This document shows, in pieces, positions 34,741 through 42,421 of a stretch of DNA of 42,421 bases; within the stretch, counting starts at the first letter, position 1, and every line of letters begins with the position of its first letter. Position numbers and translations under genes: made by a program. The notes under the pieces were generated by a model. That model was not told the origin of the DNA. It ran no database searches and saw only the letters and a list, made by a program, of their open reading frames with translations. Origin of the DNA: Proteobacteria bacterium UBA652 (GTDB taxonomy: Bacteria; Pseudomonadota; Gammaproteobacteria; Nitrosococcales; Methylophagaceae); NCBI GenBank assembly GCA_002299915.1, contig DBOG01000016.1, positions 1 to 42,421 of the forward strand. Reading direction: 5' to 3'.

Positions 34741-35416
34741 ATAGCTGATGCTTTTGGATGGCACCTGAATGCAATGCACTGGCAATTAACACGCCCGACA
34801 CACCCTGCCTATATAGCATAAGCAGATCATCCGCATCGCGGACACCACCCGCCATCACCCACTCCTGTTCACCTGGTTCTCGTAAGCTAGTTAATAAACC
34901 GATATCTGGCCCACCACCCGCACCAATCACATCTAGGCTCATCACAATAACCTTATCAGACCAATACGTTCTCGCAGGTAAATAGGCCTCTCCTAGCAAC
35001 TCTCCCGCCCGACAATCTAACGATAAAATACTGTGTTCTCTTACTTGCTGATTCTCTAACAAGCTCTTATCTTGCAAAGTTTCGCTGCCAATAATTGCGT
35101 TGACACCTCGAATTTTTGTGACTACCTGCCAATCAGAGAGAGTTTTAATGCCGGCATCTAACCAAATAGTGAGCGCTGGAAAATGATTGGCGAGCTGCTG
35201 ATAAACACCGGGATCAAATCCGCCCCCCATGATCGCATCTAAATCCGCGATATAGCATGTTTGGAAAGGATGGAATGCTAGTAAGTCAGCTACCACCCCT
35301 ATCATATCAATATGGCTTGTTAGCTGAGACTTTAGAGGTGGGTATGCCAATCGTGATCCCCCAGTAGCTTGTACAACTTGACCCTTTAATACATCAATAA
35401 CAGGTATAATTTCCAT
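34739..35416 (-). CDS. HisA/HisF-related TIM-barrel protein of the methylotroph/methanogen C1 clusters
   Basis: A 225-residue protein related to HisA. MEIIPVIDVLKGQVVQATGG matches the first beta-strand region with its Asp, then YIADLDAIMGGGFDP, WLDAGIKTLSDW and VMAGGVRDADDLLML. It is short for HisA, and no other his gene is nearby. Relatives of this type occur in methanogens and methylotrophs beside H4MPT or methanofuran genes, so a cofactor role is likely, though the reaction is not known to me. It is divergent from mfnD with only 27 bases between the start codons, so they probably share control. Confidence 0.8.
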   Translation of the reverse strand: MEIIPVIDVLKGQVVQATGGSRLAYPPLKSQLTSHIDMIGVVADLLAFHPFQTCYIADLDAIMGGGFDPGVYQQLANHFPALTIWLDAGIKTLSDWQVVTKIRGVNAIIGSETLQDKSLLENQQVREHSILSLDCRAGELLGEAYLPARTYWSDKVIVMSLDVIGAGGGPDIGLLTSLREPGEQEWVMAGGVRDADDLLMLYRQGVSGVLIASALHSGAIQKHQL

Positions 35417-35443
35417 CGTGATTTATCTTCTTTTCCTTCTGTT

Positions 35444-36460
35444 ATGAAACTGTTTCTCTACGAGCATATCACTAGTGGCGCACTTTGCGAACAAGCACTG
35501 CCGACTAGCTTGGCAGAAGAAGGGGAATTAATGCTGCAAGCCGCGCTGCACGATGCCTTAGCATGTGATGATTTGCAAATCATCACGCTACGTGATGCTC
35601 GGCTAGCGCAACACCCTTCTTCCGTAGACTTAAAGAGCGATATCATTGTAGATTGTAACGCGTTTGATCTCGCTTGGCAGCAAGCGTTGGAAGATGCAGA
35701 TGTTGTACTTATTATTGCACCTGAGAGTGCAGGCTTACTCTCTAAACTTAACCAGCAAGTGCTCGATAAACATAAAAATCTATTAGGCTGTCAGCCATCT
35801 GCCGTAACGCTGACCACAAACAAACACCAGTGCAGCCAGATCCTCAAGCAAAATGGTTTAGCAACACCTGTCGAATGTCTTGCACACAGATGGCAAGCGA
35901 ATAGCTTCCTCGCACCCCATGGGTTTCTAGTCAAGCCGAATAAAGGCGTGGGGTGTGAAAGCACCCATTACTTTGATAACGCCCACCAAGTTATCACTTG
36001 GCTAAACCAACACACTGCTGAACAGCTTTCAAATATGCTAATCCAAGCCTATATTCCTGGATTAGCCGCTAGCTTAACGGTTCTCTATACCGATACTGAT
36101 TGCCAACTCCTCTCCATTAATGAACAACATATTAGCCAACATAACAATACTTTTCGCTTTACTGGATGTACTGTGAACGGCATTGACGACAATTTTTTTT
36201 CCAAATATGCCGCGAATAATCTTGCCCAACACATCCAAACTGCTATCCCTGGCTTATGGGGGATCATCGGTATTGACTTTATTCTCAACGAAAAAGAACC
36301 CGTAATTGTTGATATCAACCCAAGATTAACTACCTCTTATGCTGGTCTATCTCGGTCCATTTCGCTCAACCCGATGCAATTAATCATCGATCTTAAAACT
36401 AATGAAATGGCAAACTTACCCCAAATTAAGCATCTAAATGCTGTTAAAATCTCTATATGA
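35444..36460 (+). CDS. mfnD: ATP-grasp ligase, MfnD-like (tyramine--L-glutamate ligase)
   Basis: A 338-residue ATP-grasp protein that opens the methylofuran operon. Features are the N-terminal KLFLYEHITSGALCEQ, GFLVKPNKGVGCESTHYF (ATP binding), LIQAYIPGLAASLTVLYTD and GIIGIDFILNEKEPVIVDINPR (metal and ATP site). In archaea MfnD joins glutamate to tyramine through a gamma bond on the way to methanofuran. The assignment is by family resemblance and its neighbours mfnF, mfnE and mfnA. No clear Shine-Dalgarno precedes the ATG. The last bases overlap the next gene (ATGA). Confidence 0.8.
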   Translation: MKLFLYEHITSGALCEQALPTSLAEEGELMLQAALHDALACDDLQIITLRDARLAQHPSSVDLKSDIIVDCNAFDLAWQQALEDADVVLIIAPESAGLLSKLNQQVLDKHKNLLGCQPSAVTLTTNKHQCSQILKQNGLATPVECLAHRWQANSFLAPHGFLVKPNKGVGCESTHYFDNAHQVITWLNQHTAEQLSNMLIQAYIPGLAASLTVLYTDTDCQLLSINEQHISQHNNTFRFTGCTVNGIDDNFFSKYAANNLAQHIQTAIPGLWGIIGIDFILNEKEPVIVDINPRLTTSYAGLSRSISLNPMQLIIDLKTNEMANLPQIKHLNAVKISI

Positions 36461-37503
36461 GTAATAATATAATTACAGGCTGGGATATTGGCGGCGCACA
36501 TCTCAAAGTAGCCCAATGCGATCTGGCGGGTAATCTACAACACGTTTTTCAAATACCCTGCCCGCTCTGGCAAGGTATTGATACGCTGCATATTGCTATC
36601 AAATCAGCGCTAAAGCAACTAGATCCTGACGCACAAAAAGGACAAGCGGCCATCACGATGACCGGCGAATTAGCAGATTTCTTTATTAACCGAAAACAGG
36701 GTGTTTTAGAGATTATAGCTGCTTTTAACCAATATTTTACCGAAAATAACACCTATATCTATACTGGAAACATTGGTTTTATAGCGCCAAAACACGCCGC
36801 AGAACAGTGGCATGATATTGCCTCCAGAAACTGGCAAGCCAGCGCTGAGCTTGCTGCGCAGCATATTCCAAACGGACTCTTCATCGATATTGGCAGCACC
36901 ACCTGCGATATTATCCCGCTACACAATGGCCATGCCACACCGCAAGGATTTGATGATCACCAACGTCAAATAAGTCGGGAATTACTTTACACGGGCGCGA
37001 TTCGTACCCCACTGATCGCGCTTGCAAATAGTGTACCATTCAAAGGCAATAATGTTGGGCTAGCAGCTGAAGTGTTTGCCACTACAGGCGATATCTGGCT
37101 GTTACTTAAACAACTCTCCGCAGATACGATCCAAGATATCAGTGCAGATGGTGAAGCGTGGACACCCTACCATGCGGCTATTCGACTAGCGCGCCTGCTT
37201 GGGACTGATGCAGATGATCCAAATGATTCTATCTGGTCTGATCTCGCACGCTGGTTTGCCGACAAACAAACCCAACTAATTGTTGATGCAATAAAACAAG
37301 TTTTCAGACAATCACAGAATATAGCCGAAAATAGCCCAATTATAGGCGCAGGAATTGGGAGGTTTATTATTGAAGACTGTGCCAACCTGCTTGAGCGGCC
37401 CTATGTTGATTTCAGCACATTGATCCCGCCAGCAAACAATGCCGCGGCAGATCATGCGCCTGCCATCGCAATCACACTATTGGCAAGCTCTCAGTTCAAG
37501 TAG
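36457..37503 (+). CDS. mfnF: MfnF-like protein (hydantoinase/oxoprolinase fold, H4MPT-linked C1 pathway family)
   Basis: A 348-residue protein of the actin-like hydantoinase/oxoprolinase group found with H4MPT pathways. It has GWDIGGAHLKVAQCD (phosphate-binding loop), AITMTGELADFF, GLFIDIGSTTCDIIPL, TGAIRTPLIALA and a C-terminal GAGIGRFI. In archaea MfnF condenses the aminomethylfuran diphosphate with gamma-glutamyltyramine to form the methanofuran core. It starts within the mfnD stop (4-base overlap) and is followed by pabB after nine bases. The function is assigned from family and context. Confidence 0.82.
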   Translation: MSNNIITGWDIGGAHLKVAQCDLAGNLQHVFQIPCPLWQGIDTLHIAIKSALKQLDPDAQKGQAAITMTGELADFFINRKQGVLEIIAAFNQYFTENNTYIYTGNIGFIAPKHAAEQWHDIASRNWQASAELAAQHIPNGLFIDIGSTTCDIIPLHNGHATPQGFDDHQRQISRELLYTGAIRTPLIALANSVPFKGNNVGLAAEVFATTGDIWLLLKQLSADTIQDISADGEAWTPYHAAIRLARLLGTDADDPNDSIWSDLARWFADKQTQLIVDAIKQVFRQSQNIAENSPIIGAGIGRFIIEDCANLLERPYVDFSTLIPPANNAAADHAPAIAITLLASSQFK

Positions 37504-37512
37504 AATAGCCTC

Positions 37513-38931
37513 ATGCCCAACTCATTTGAAGCGCCGCTTTATCCACCCTTGTGCACGGAATTGCCCTATCTGCTTGATGGGCAAGATGCGAGCCCACTAC
37601 GTTTTGCCGCTTTACGAAAGCTTCCCTACGCAACACTGCTGGATAGCACACAAGCCCCCAGCGACGATGCCCGCTATGATATTGCCGTTGCTAACCCCAT
37701 TCTAACGCTAACAACGCGTGGGGATATCACTATGCTACACGAGCGCAGCGGCAAGAAAACAGAATCCACCGGTGACCCCTTCTCCCTTTTACAGCAAGCC
37801 TTAGGCGATTATCCTAAACAAACGCCAACAACTCTGCCCTTTTGTGGCGGTGCGCTCGGCTACTTTGCTTATGACTTAGGACGCCGGCTAGAAGATCTAC
37901 CCAGCATCGCACTGGATGCTGAAAATATTCCCGATATGATCGTTGGTATTTACGATTGGGCACTGATCACCGATCACCAACAACAGCACTGCTGGCTCGC
38001 CAGCTATGGCCTTCATTCTGATACAGCAGAGCAGTGGCCATCACTCGTTAAACAATTACACTCACCTAAACCCGAACCCGCGGCTGATTTTCATATCACC
38101 TCGCCACTCCAGTGCAACTTTGACCGGGCACACTATCAAATAGCCTTCGATAAAATTCAAGACTACATCCGAGAAGGTGACTGTTACCAAGTCAACCTCG
38201 CAAAACGTTTCGAAACAAAAGCTGAAGGCGATCCCTGGCTGGCCTATCAACTGCTGCGTCAACAAAACCCTGCACCCTTCTCCGCTTATTGTAGCTTTCC
38301 AGATATTACCTTGCTCAGTGCATCACCAGAACGGCTACTACAAGTCTCCGACAAACATATTGAAACCAAGCCCATTAAAGGCACGCGACCACGTGATTTA
38401 TCCGACCCTATTCACGACAAGGCCCTTGCTGATGAATTGCAAGCTAGTCTTAAGGATCGCGCTGAAAACCTAATGATTGTCGATTTATTACGCAATGATC
38501 TCGGTAAAGTCTGCCAGCCTGGTTCAATCCGCGTACCCGATCCTTTTGCGCTGGAATCCTTCGCTACCGTACACCATCTTGTCAGCACGATTACAGGCAC
38601 GCTAGCTGATAACCATGATGCGGTTAGCCTACTCCGTGCCTGCTTCCCAGGTGGCTCGATTACCGGCGCACCCAAACTGCGTGCAATGGAGATCATAGAA
38701 GAGCTGGAGCCAAATCGTCGCGGCCTCTATTGCGGCAGCATTGGTTATATTGGCTTTGATGGCAATATGGATAGCAACATCACCATCCGCACCCTGGTTT
38801 ATAGTGATAATCGGCTACGTTTTTATGCCGGTGGCGGCATTGTCGCTGATTCAGATGCCGATGCTGAATTCCAAGAAATTGATGATAAAGCGGCGGCATT
38901 GTTGGCTATTATTGCGCAGCTGAGCGAGTAA
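37513..38931 (+). CDS. pabB: Aminodeoxychorismate synthase component I
   Basis: Makes 4-amino-4-deoxychorismate, the precursor of p-aminobenzoate. p-Aminobenzoate supplies the arylamine of both folate and H4MPT. The chorismate-utilising domain has IREGDCYQVNLAKRF, LLSASPERLL, the PabB-type KPIKGTRPR (PIKGT rather than the PIAGT of TrpE), DRAENLMIVDLLRNDLG and the GGSITGAPKLRAMEII segment. The 472-residue length is normal. It sits within the methylofuran genes, nine bases after mfnF and two before mfnE, so its expression may be tied to C1 cofactor demand. Confidence 0.94.
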   Translation: MPNSFEAPLYPPLCTELPYLLDGQDASPLRFAALRKLPYATLLDSTQAPSDDARYDIAVANPILTLTTRGDITMLHERSGKKTESTGDPFSLLQQALGDYPKQTPTTLPFCGGALGYFAYDLGRRLEDLPSIALDAENIPDMIVGIYDWALITDHQQQHCWLASYGLHSDTAEQWPSLVKQLHSPKPEPAADFHITSPLQCNFDRAHYQIAFDKIQDYIREGDCYQVNLAKRFETKAEGDPWLAYQLLRQQNPAPFSAYCSFPDITLLSASPERLLQVSDKHIETKPIKGTRPRDLSDPIHDKALADELQASLKDRAENLMIVDLLRNDLGKVCQPGSIRVPDPFALESFATVHHLVSTITGTLADNHDAVSLLRACFPGGSITGAPKLRAMEIIEELEPNRRGLYCGSIGYIGFDGNMDSNITIRTLVYSDNRLRFYAGGGIVADSDADAEFQEIDDKAAALLAIIAQLSE

Positions 38932-38933
38932 AC

Positions 38934-39533
38934 ATGATCGTTATCAAACTAGGTGGCAGTTTATATGGCAGCCCACAATTACAACAATGGCTTGATCAAA
39001 TTGTGGCCAGTGATCAGCCTATTATTATCGTGCCAGGTGGCGGGCCTTTTGCCGATCAGGTACGCGATGCCCAACAACAACACCCCCTCCCTGATCCTGA
39101 TGCACATCATATGGCTTTACTGGCGATGGCACAATTCGGTTTATTACTATGTGGCTTGCAACCCTCGCTCGCTCCCTATTATATTGCTAGTGGTAGATTA
39201 GATAAGGTTGAAAATAAAGCCATTTGGATACCAAGTAAGCACTTACTTCATTCGCCAGACATTCCTCATAATTGGACGGTAACATCTGATAGCCTCGCCC
39301 TATGGCTAGCACAGCAACTTGGTGCGGATAAACTGCTAATCGTTAAAAGCGCCAGCCTCGCAGACACAGCACTCACGATAGAACAAGCAAGCTCTGCTGA
39401 TTTACTTGATTCCGCTTTCCCACACTATTACCAGAAAAACCCCATCTCAACGACCTTATTCCACGCGCAGCACTCTAATCAACTCCATTCCTGTCTATCT
39501 GAAGCAAAACATTCAGGGCTGACGCTCTTATGA
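38934..39533 (+). CDS. mfnE: Amino-acid-kinase-family protein, MfnE-like
   Basis: A 199-residue small member of the aspartokinase/uridylate-kinase fold. It has the nucleotide-binding start VIKLGGSLYGS, then IIIVPGGGPFADQVR, WTVTSDSLALWLAQQLGAD and KLLIVKSA. In archaeal methanofuran synthesis MfnE phosphorylates aminomethylfuran phosphate to the diphosphate used by MfnF, which is encoded two genes upstream. It is two bases from pabB and overlaps mfnA by four (ATGA). The assignment rests on size, fold and context. Confidence 0.82.
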   Translation: MIVIKLGGSLYGSPQLQQWLDQIVASDQPIIIVPGGGPFADQVRDAQQQHPLPDPDAHHMALLAMAQFGLLLCGLQPSLAPYYIASGRLDKVENKAIWIPSKHLLHSPDIPHNWTVTSDSLALWLAQQLGADKLLIVKSASLADTALTIEQASSADLLDSAFPHYYQKNPISTTLFHAQHSNQLHSCLSEAKHSGLTLL

Positions 39534-40684
39534 ATCCAAATAACAAAAACATAAAACTTCTAGAAATTTCGCCGAAACCATATGAAACAGCCGCGTTATT
39601 GCCTTTATTTGATGCAGTTCGTTCTGAAGGCCAACAACATGCAGCAGCCGATTGGGCTGCCCATATGACACCTGTGGTTACCCAAAATAGTCTTATTGGT
39701 CATCTGCTCTCTGCACAGCATAATGGCAATCTATTATCACCCGCCCTGTATCCGCTGCTCGCAGAAATAGAAAAACACACCCTGCGATGGCTATGTCGCT
39801 CATTTTCTTTTCCAATGGGACACTTCACCAGCGGCAGCACGGCGGGCACGCTAGAAGCCCTGTGGCAAGCACGAGAAAGTCATCCTCACCGTGCTCCAAT
39901 CGTCTATGCGTCTCAAGCAGCGCATTATTCAATTGCAAAAGCCTGCCGTATACTTGGCCTAAGCTTCCAAACGATTGCCGCTGATGCAGATGATAGGCTT
40001 TGTCCTGATGCTTTGCAGCGCGCATGTGCAGGGCAAGCACCGCTTGCTATTGTGGCCACAGTTGGCACAACCGCATGTGGCGCCATTGATCCAATTGCTG
40101 ACTGCGTAAGAATCGCCCAACAATATAATAGTTGGCTGCACCTCGACGCTGCTTGGGGTGGCGCGCTTGCACTCGTTCCTAAACAGCGCCATTGGCTCAC
40201 AGGCATGGCAGATGCGGATTCGCTCTGTTTTGATCCCCATAAAACATTGGGACAACCCAAACCAAGCAGCCTACTATGCTATCGCCAAGCTATCGACCTT
40301 ACGATTGATGATGGCATAAACTATCTCGACCCGCCACCCGCCACACAATTTCTCGGCTCACATGGTGCCGAATACTGTTTATCATTATGGAGTTATGTAA
40401 TGCTGACAGGCACCACCGCTATCGCTGAAGCAATCCAGAATCGCCTTGATCAAGCCGCACAATTTGCAGCCGGCCTCACGCCAGTCGCCAACTGGATTAA
40501 TCATAGCCCAACGGGTATTGCCTGCTTTGCACTAGCCGATAGTGCGCCCGATCTCACGCGCTGTATAGAGCAGGGCGTCTTTTCGCGCGTTATCGTTAAT
40601 GAAACTCCCGTCTATCGCGCCGTGTTTGCCGATAGCAGCACGCAGGCAGATGCGTTACTCGCTAGCTTAATTGAAAGCTTGTAA
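39530..40684 (+). CDS. mfnA: PLP-dependent decarboxylase, MfnA-like (tyrosine or aspartate decarboxylase)
   Basis: A 384-residue group II decarboxylase. GHFTSGSTAGTLEAL binds the PLP phosphate, VATVGTTACGAIDPI and WLHLDAAWGGAL place the ring-contacting Asp, and the Schiff-base lysine is Lys238 in FDPHKTLGQPKP. In archaea MfnA makes tyramine for methanofuran; some homologues decarboxylate aspartate instead. The operon position after mfnD, mfnF and mfnE favours tyramine production here. It overlaps the 3' end of the convergent aroB by 23 bases. Confidence 0.8.
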   Translation: MNPNNKNIKLLEISPKPYETAALLPLFDAVRSEGQQHAAADWAAHMTPVVTQNSLIGHLLSAQHNGNLLSPALYPLLAEIEKHTLRWLCRSFSFPMGHFTSGSTAGTLEALWQARESHPHRAPIVYASQAAHYSIAKACRILGLSFQTIAADADDRLCPDALQRACAGQAPLAIVATVGTTACGAIDPIADCVRIAQQYNSWLHLDAAWGGALALVPKQRHWLTGMADADSLCFDPHKTLGQPKPSSLLCYRQAIDLTIDDGINYLDPPPATQFLGSHGAEYCLSLWSYVMLTGTTAIAEAIQNRLDQAAQFAAGLTPVANWINHSPTGIACFALADSAPDLTRCIEQGVFSRVIVNETPVYRAVFADSSTQADALLASLIESL

Positions 40685-41759
40685 GTGTTGCTGCCAATGC
40701 TGCACGATCATAATCATCGCTAACAACCGACTCACCTAAGCCACGCATCAATACTAAGCGAATATTGCCATCTTGTACTTTTTTATCTACCGCCATTAAT
40801 TGCATAAACTGGTCGGCGCTCATCTCTGCGGGCGGGGCAACGGGTAAGCCTGCTTGTTTTAATAAACGGATAATACGCGCCACATCATCTGCCGTTAGCC
40901 AGCCCATCCGCTGTGATAAATCTGCTGCCATCACCATACCGGCAGCGATACCCTCTCCATGCAGCCAATTACCGTAACCCATGCCAGTTTCAACTGCATG
41001 GCCAAAGGTATGGCCAAGGTTCAGTAAAGCCCGCACACCTCGCTCCTGCTCATCTTCTGCTACCAAATCAGCCTTATCTTGGCAAGATCGCGCCACGGCA
41101 TAGGCGAGCAACTCAGAATCACGTTTAAGCAAGCCCTCAATATTCTCTTCAAGCCACTCAAAAAAGGCCAAATCATTAATTAAGCCATATTTAATTACCT
41201 CAGCTAACCCTGATGATAATTCACGATCCGCCAAAGTATTTAACGTATTTGTATCCGCAATCACGCATTGTGGCTGATAAAATGCCCCAATCATATTTTT
41301 ACCCATCGGGTGATTGACTGCTGTTTTGCCGCCTACCGATGAATCAACTTGAGACAGTAAAGTCGTTGGAATTTGAATAAAGGGCACACCGCGCTGATAA
41401 CATGCCGCCGCAAATCCAGTCATATCACCAATCACACCACCACCCAGCGCAATCAACGTCACCTGCCGAGAATATTTTGTCTCCAGTAAACGATCGAAAA
41501 TCTGGTTCAGCACGTCCAAGGATTTATACTGTTCGCCATCAGGCAAGATAACTGTTTCACAACGATAATCCGTTAAATGGGCTGCTACCCGCGCAAGATA
41601 TAACGGTGCAACCGTGGTATTTGTAACAATTAATACCTCGCGACCTACAATATGTTTTGTCAGCAATGCCGCATCATCGAGCAGATCTTGGCCGATATAA
41701 ATCGGATAGCTGCGTGTGCCTAAATCAACCGTTAGCGTCGTAGAGAGATGGCTTGCCAT
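40662..41759 (-). CDS. aroB: 3-Dehydroquinate synthase
   Basis: The second enzyme of the shikimate pathway, NAD- and zinc-dependent, 365 residues. It has ILPDGEQYKSLDVL, ALGGGVIGDMTGFAAACYQR, the PTTLLSQVDSSVGGKTAVNH run, GLAEVIKYGLI, LLNLGHTFGHAVE with zinc-binding His, and LHGEGIAAGMVMA. It lies downstream of aroK with a 32-base gap, the usual gammaproteobacterial arrangement. Its 3' end overlaps mfnA. The chorismate it ultimately supports also feeds PabB. Confidence 0.97.
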   Translation of the reverse strand: MASHLSTTLTVDLGTRSYPIYIGQDLLDDAALLTKHIVGREVLIVTNTTVAPLYLARVAAHLTDYRCETVILPDGEQYKSLDVLNQIFDRLLETKYSRQVTLIALGGGVIGDMTGFAAACYQRGVPFIQIPTTLLSQVDSSVGGKTAVNHPMGKNMIGAFYQPQCVIADTNTLNTLADRELSSGLAEVIKYGLINDLAFFEWLEENIEGLLKRDSELLAYAVARSCQDKADLVAEDEQERGVRALLNLGHTFGHAVETGMGYGNWLHGEGIAAGMVMAADLSQRMGWLTADDVARIIRLLKQAGLPVAPPAEMSADQFMQLMAVDKKVQDGNIRLVLMRGLGESVVSDDYDRAALAATLTSFQLS

Positions 41760-41791
41760 ATTATTGTGTATCCAATTATAAGTGCTCAGGT

Positions 41792-42328
41792 TTAGTTTTC
41801 TTGTGATGTTTGAAGCTTATTCAAAACATGTGTCACCGCATGTTGAATCGATTGCTCACCCGTTTTAATAATGACATCTGCCACATCCAGATATAACGGA
41901 TCTCGCTCTGCAAGCAGTTGCCGGATGGTTTCTGCGGGATCATCGGTTTGTAATAGTGGTCTGTTCTGATCTTTATCTGTCCGCCGAATCAACTGGGCCA
42001 CCGATGCAGACAAATACACCACATGGCCACGGCTACGCAATGCCCGCCGATTTTCCTCGGCAAGAATAGCCCCGCCACCAGTTGCCAATACAATATTTTT
42101 CTTCATCGTCAGCTCCGCAATTACTTTCTGTTCCCGCTCACGAAATCCCGCTTCACCTTCCTTTTCAAAGATCCATGAAATCGCCACACCCGTGCGGCGC
42201 TCAATTTCCTTATCACTGTCAAAAAAATCACGCCCTAACGCCTTTGCCAGTTGCCGACCCACCGTTGATTTTCCCGCACCCATTGGTCCAACTAAAAAAA
42301 TATTGCCTATAATGTCATTTTTTACCAT
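41792..42328 (-). CDS. aroK: Shikimate kinase
   Basis: Phosphorylates shikimate. From ATG 42328 the protein has 178 residues, with Walker A GPMGAGKST (residues 14-22), DSDKEIERRTGVAISWIFE, the shikimate-binding FREREQKVI and ATGGGAIL, and a lid region RTDKDQNRPLL. The frame could extend to a TTG at 42355, but that runs through the terminator hairpin and its T-run, so 42328 is preferred. A TATAAT ends six bases before this ATG. aroB follows. Confidence 0.94.
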   Translation of the reverse strand: MVKNDIIGNIFLVGPMGAGKSTVGRQLAKALGRDFFDSDKEIERRTGVAISWIFEKEGEAGFREREQKVIAELTMKKNIVLATGGGAILAEENRRALRSRGHVVYLSASVAQLIRRTDKDQNRPLLQTDDPAETIRQLLAERDPLYLDVADVIIKTGEQSIQHAVTHVLNKLQTSQEN

Positions 42329-42334
42329 CTGGCT

Positions 42335-42366
42335 ATTATAAAAAAAAACCAGCAATATTGCTGGTT
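42335..42366 (-). terminator. Rho-independent terminator upstream of aroK, abutting a TATAAT
   Basis: AACCAGCAATATTGCTGGTT is a perfect palindrome (42347-42366), followed on the minus strand by a T-run that leads straight into TATAAT (42340-42335). It should end the transcript of the gene upstream of the window (commonly pilQ before aroK), while the TATAAT may be the aroK -10. Confidence 0.8.
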
Positions 42367-42421
42367 CTTTTAGTGTTCTGAATTATTTTATCGCCAATGT
42401 TTATAATTTCATACTATTCTT
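42367..42421. other. Window end, no gene seen
   Basis: This is AT-rich sequence between the terminator palindrome and the window edge. No supported reading frame is present; the neighbouring upstream gene lies outside the window. Confidence 0.5.

Noticed and set aside
1..42421. CRISPR array, insertion sequence, prophage or toxin-antitoxin locus
   Set aside because: No regularly spaced repeats, transposase, phage or toxin-antitoxin-like genes were seen on reading the window.

Overview
The window looks like chromosome of a moderately AT-rich, methylotrophic gammaproteobacterium. Two linked gene sets point to tetrahydromethanopterin (H4MPT) and methylofuran-dependent formaldehyde oxidation (mch, fae, their usual partner genes, and mfn-type cofactor genes), and there is an orphan MxaD-like protein. 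Gammaproteobacterial features include a Pil/Chp chemotaxis operon, aroK-aroB, a proteobacterial-type gshA and fbpABC. The set resembles Methylophaga or its relatives, but that is an inference from gene content only.

Layout. Positions 1-1289 hold the 3' part of an exported M64-type metallopeptidase with two dockerin-like repeats. Then come pyrD and a DUF2797 gene (minus strand), the lipoprotein transglycosylase gene mltD overlapping trmL, and a tRNA-Thr(UGU) with a clear promoter and terminator. A FIST-domain sensory protein follows, then gshA on the minus strand. Positions 8407-17597 are one plus-strand Pil-Chp operon, pilG-pilH-pilI-pilJ-chpA-chpC, which would control type IV pili; no cheR- or cheB-type gene is present. 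It runs on into slt and cca.

Positions 20970-22668 hold an MxaD-like periplasmic protein, a chimeric gene remnant (P-type ATPase N-terminus joined in frame to an acetate-kinase fragment), and an unknown exported protein. An iron(III) ABC transporter (fbpA-fbpB-fbpC, minus strand) follows, with a promoter, a Fur-like site and an intercistronic stem-loop. Next are a long RluA-family pseudouridine synthase, a glycosyltransferase and a lower-GC methyltransferase.

Positions 30669-34684 are the C1 cluster mch - small membrane protein - orf5 (ATP-grasp) - orf7 (CitG-like) - fae. Positions 34739-40684 are a cofactor-biosynthesis block: a HisA-like gene (minus) divergent from mfnD-mfnF-pabB-mfnE-mfnA (plus). 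Together these would supply the arylamine precursor of H4MPT (PabB) and the methylofuran side chain (MfnA, D, E, F), next to the enzymes that use H4MPT (Fae, Mch). The window ends with aroB and aroK on the minus strand, behind a strong terminator hairpin for whatever gene lies upstream.

No insertion sequence, CRISPR array, prophage or rRNA was seen, and no gene-free stretch exceeds 300 bases. No wholly new multi-gene system stands out. The most unusual points are the ATPase/AckA fusion remnant, the membrane gene inserted in the mch operon, a perfect 13-bp palindrome inside orf5, and a tyrosine-decarboxylase-like gene in the methylofuran operon.
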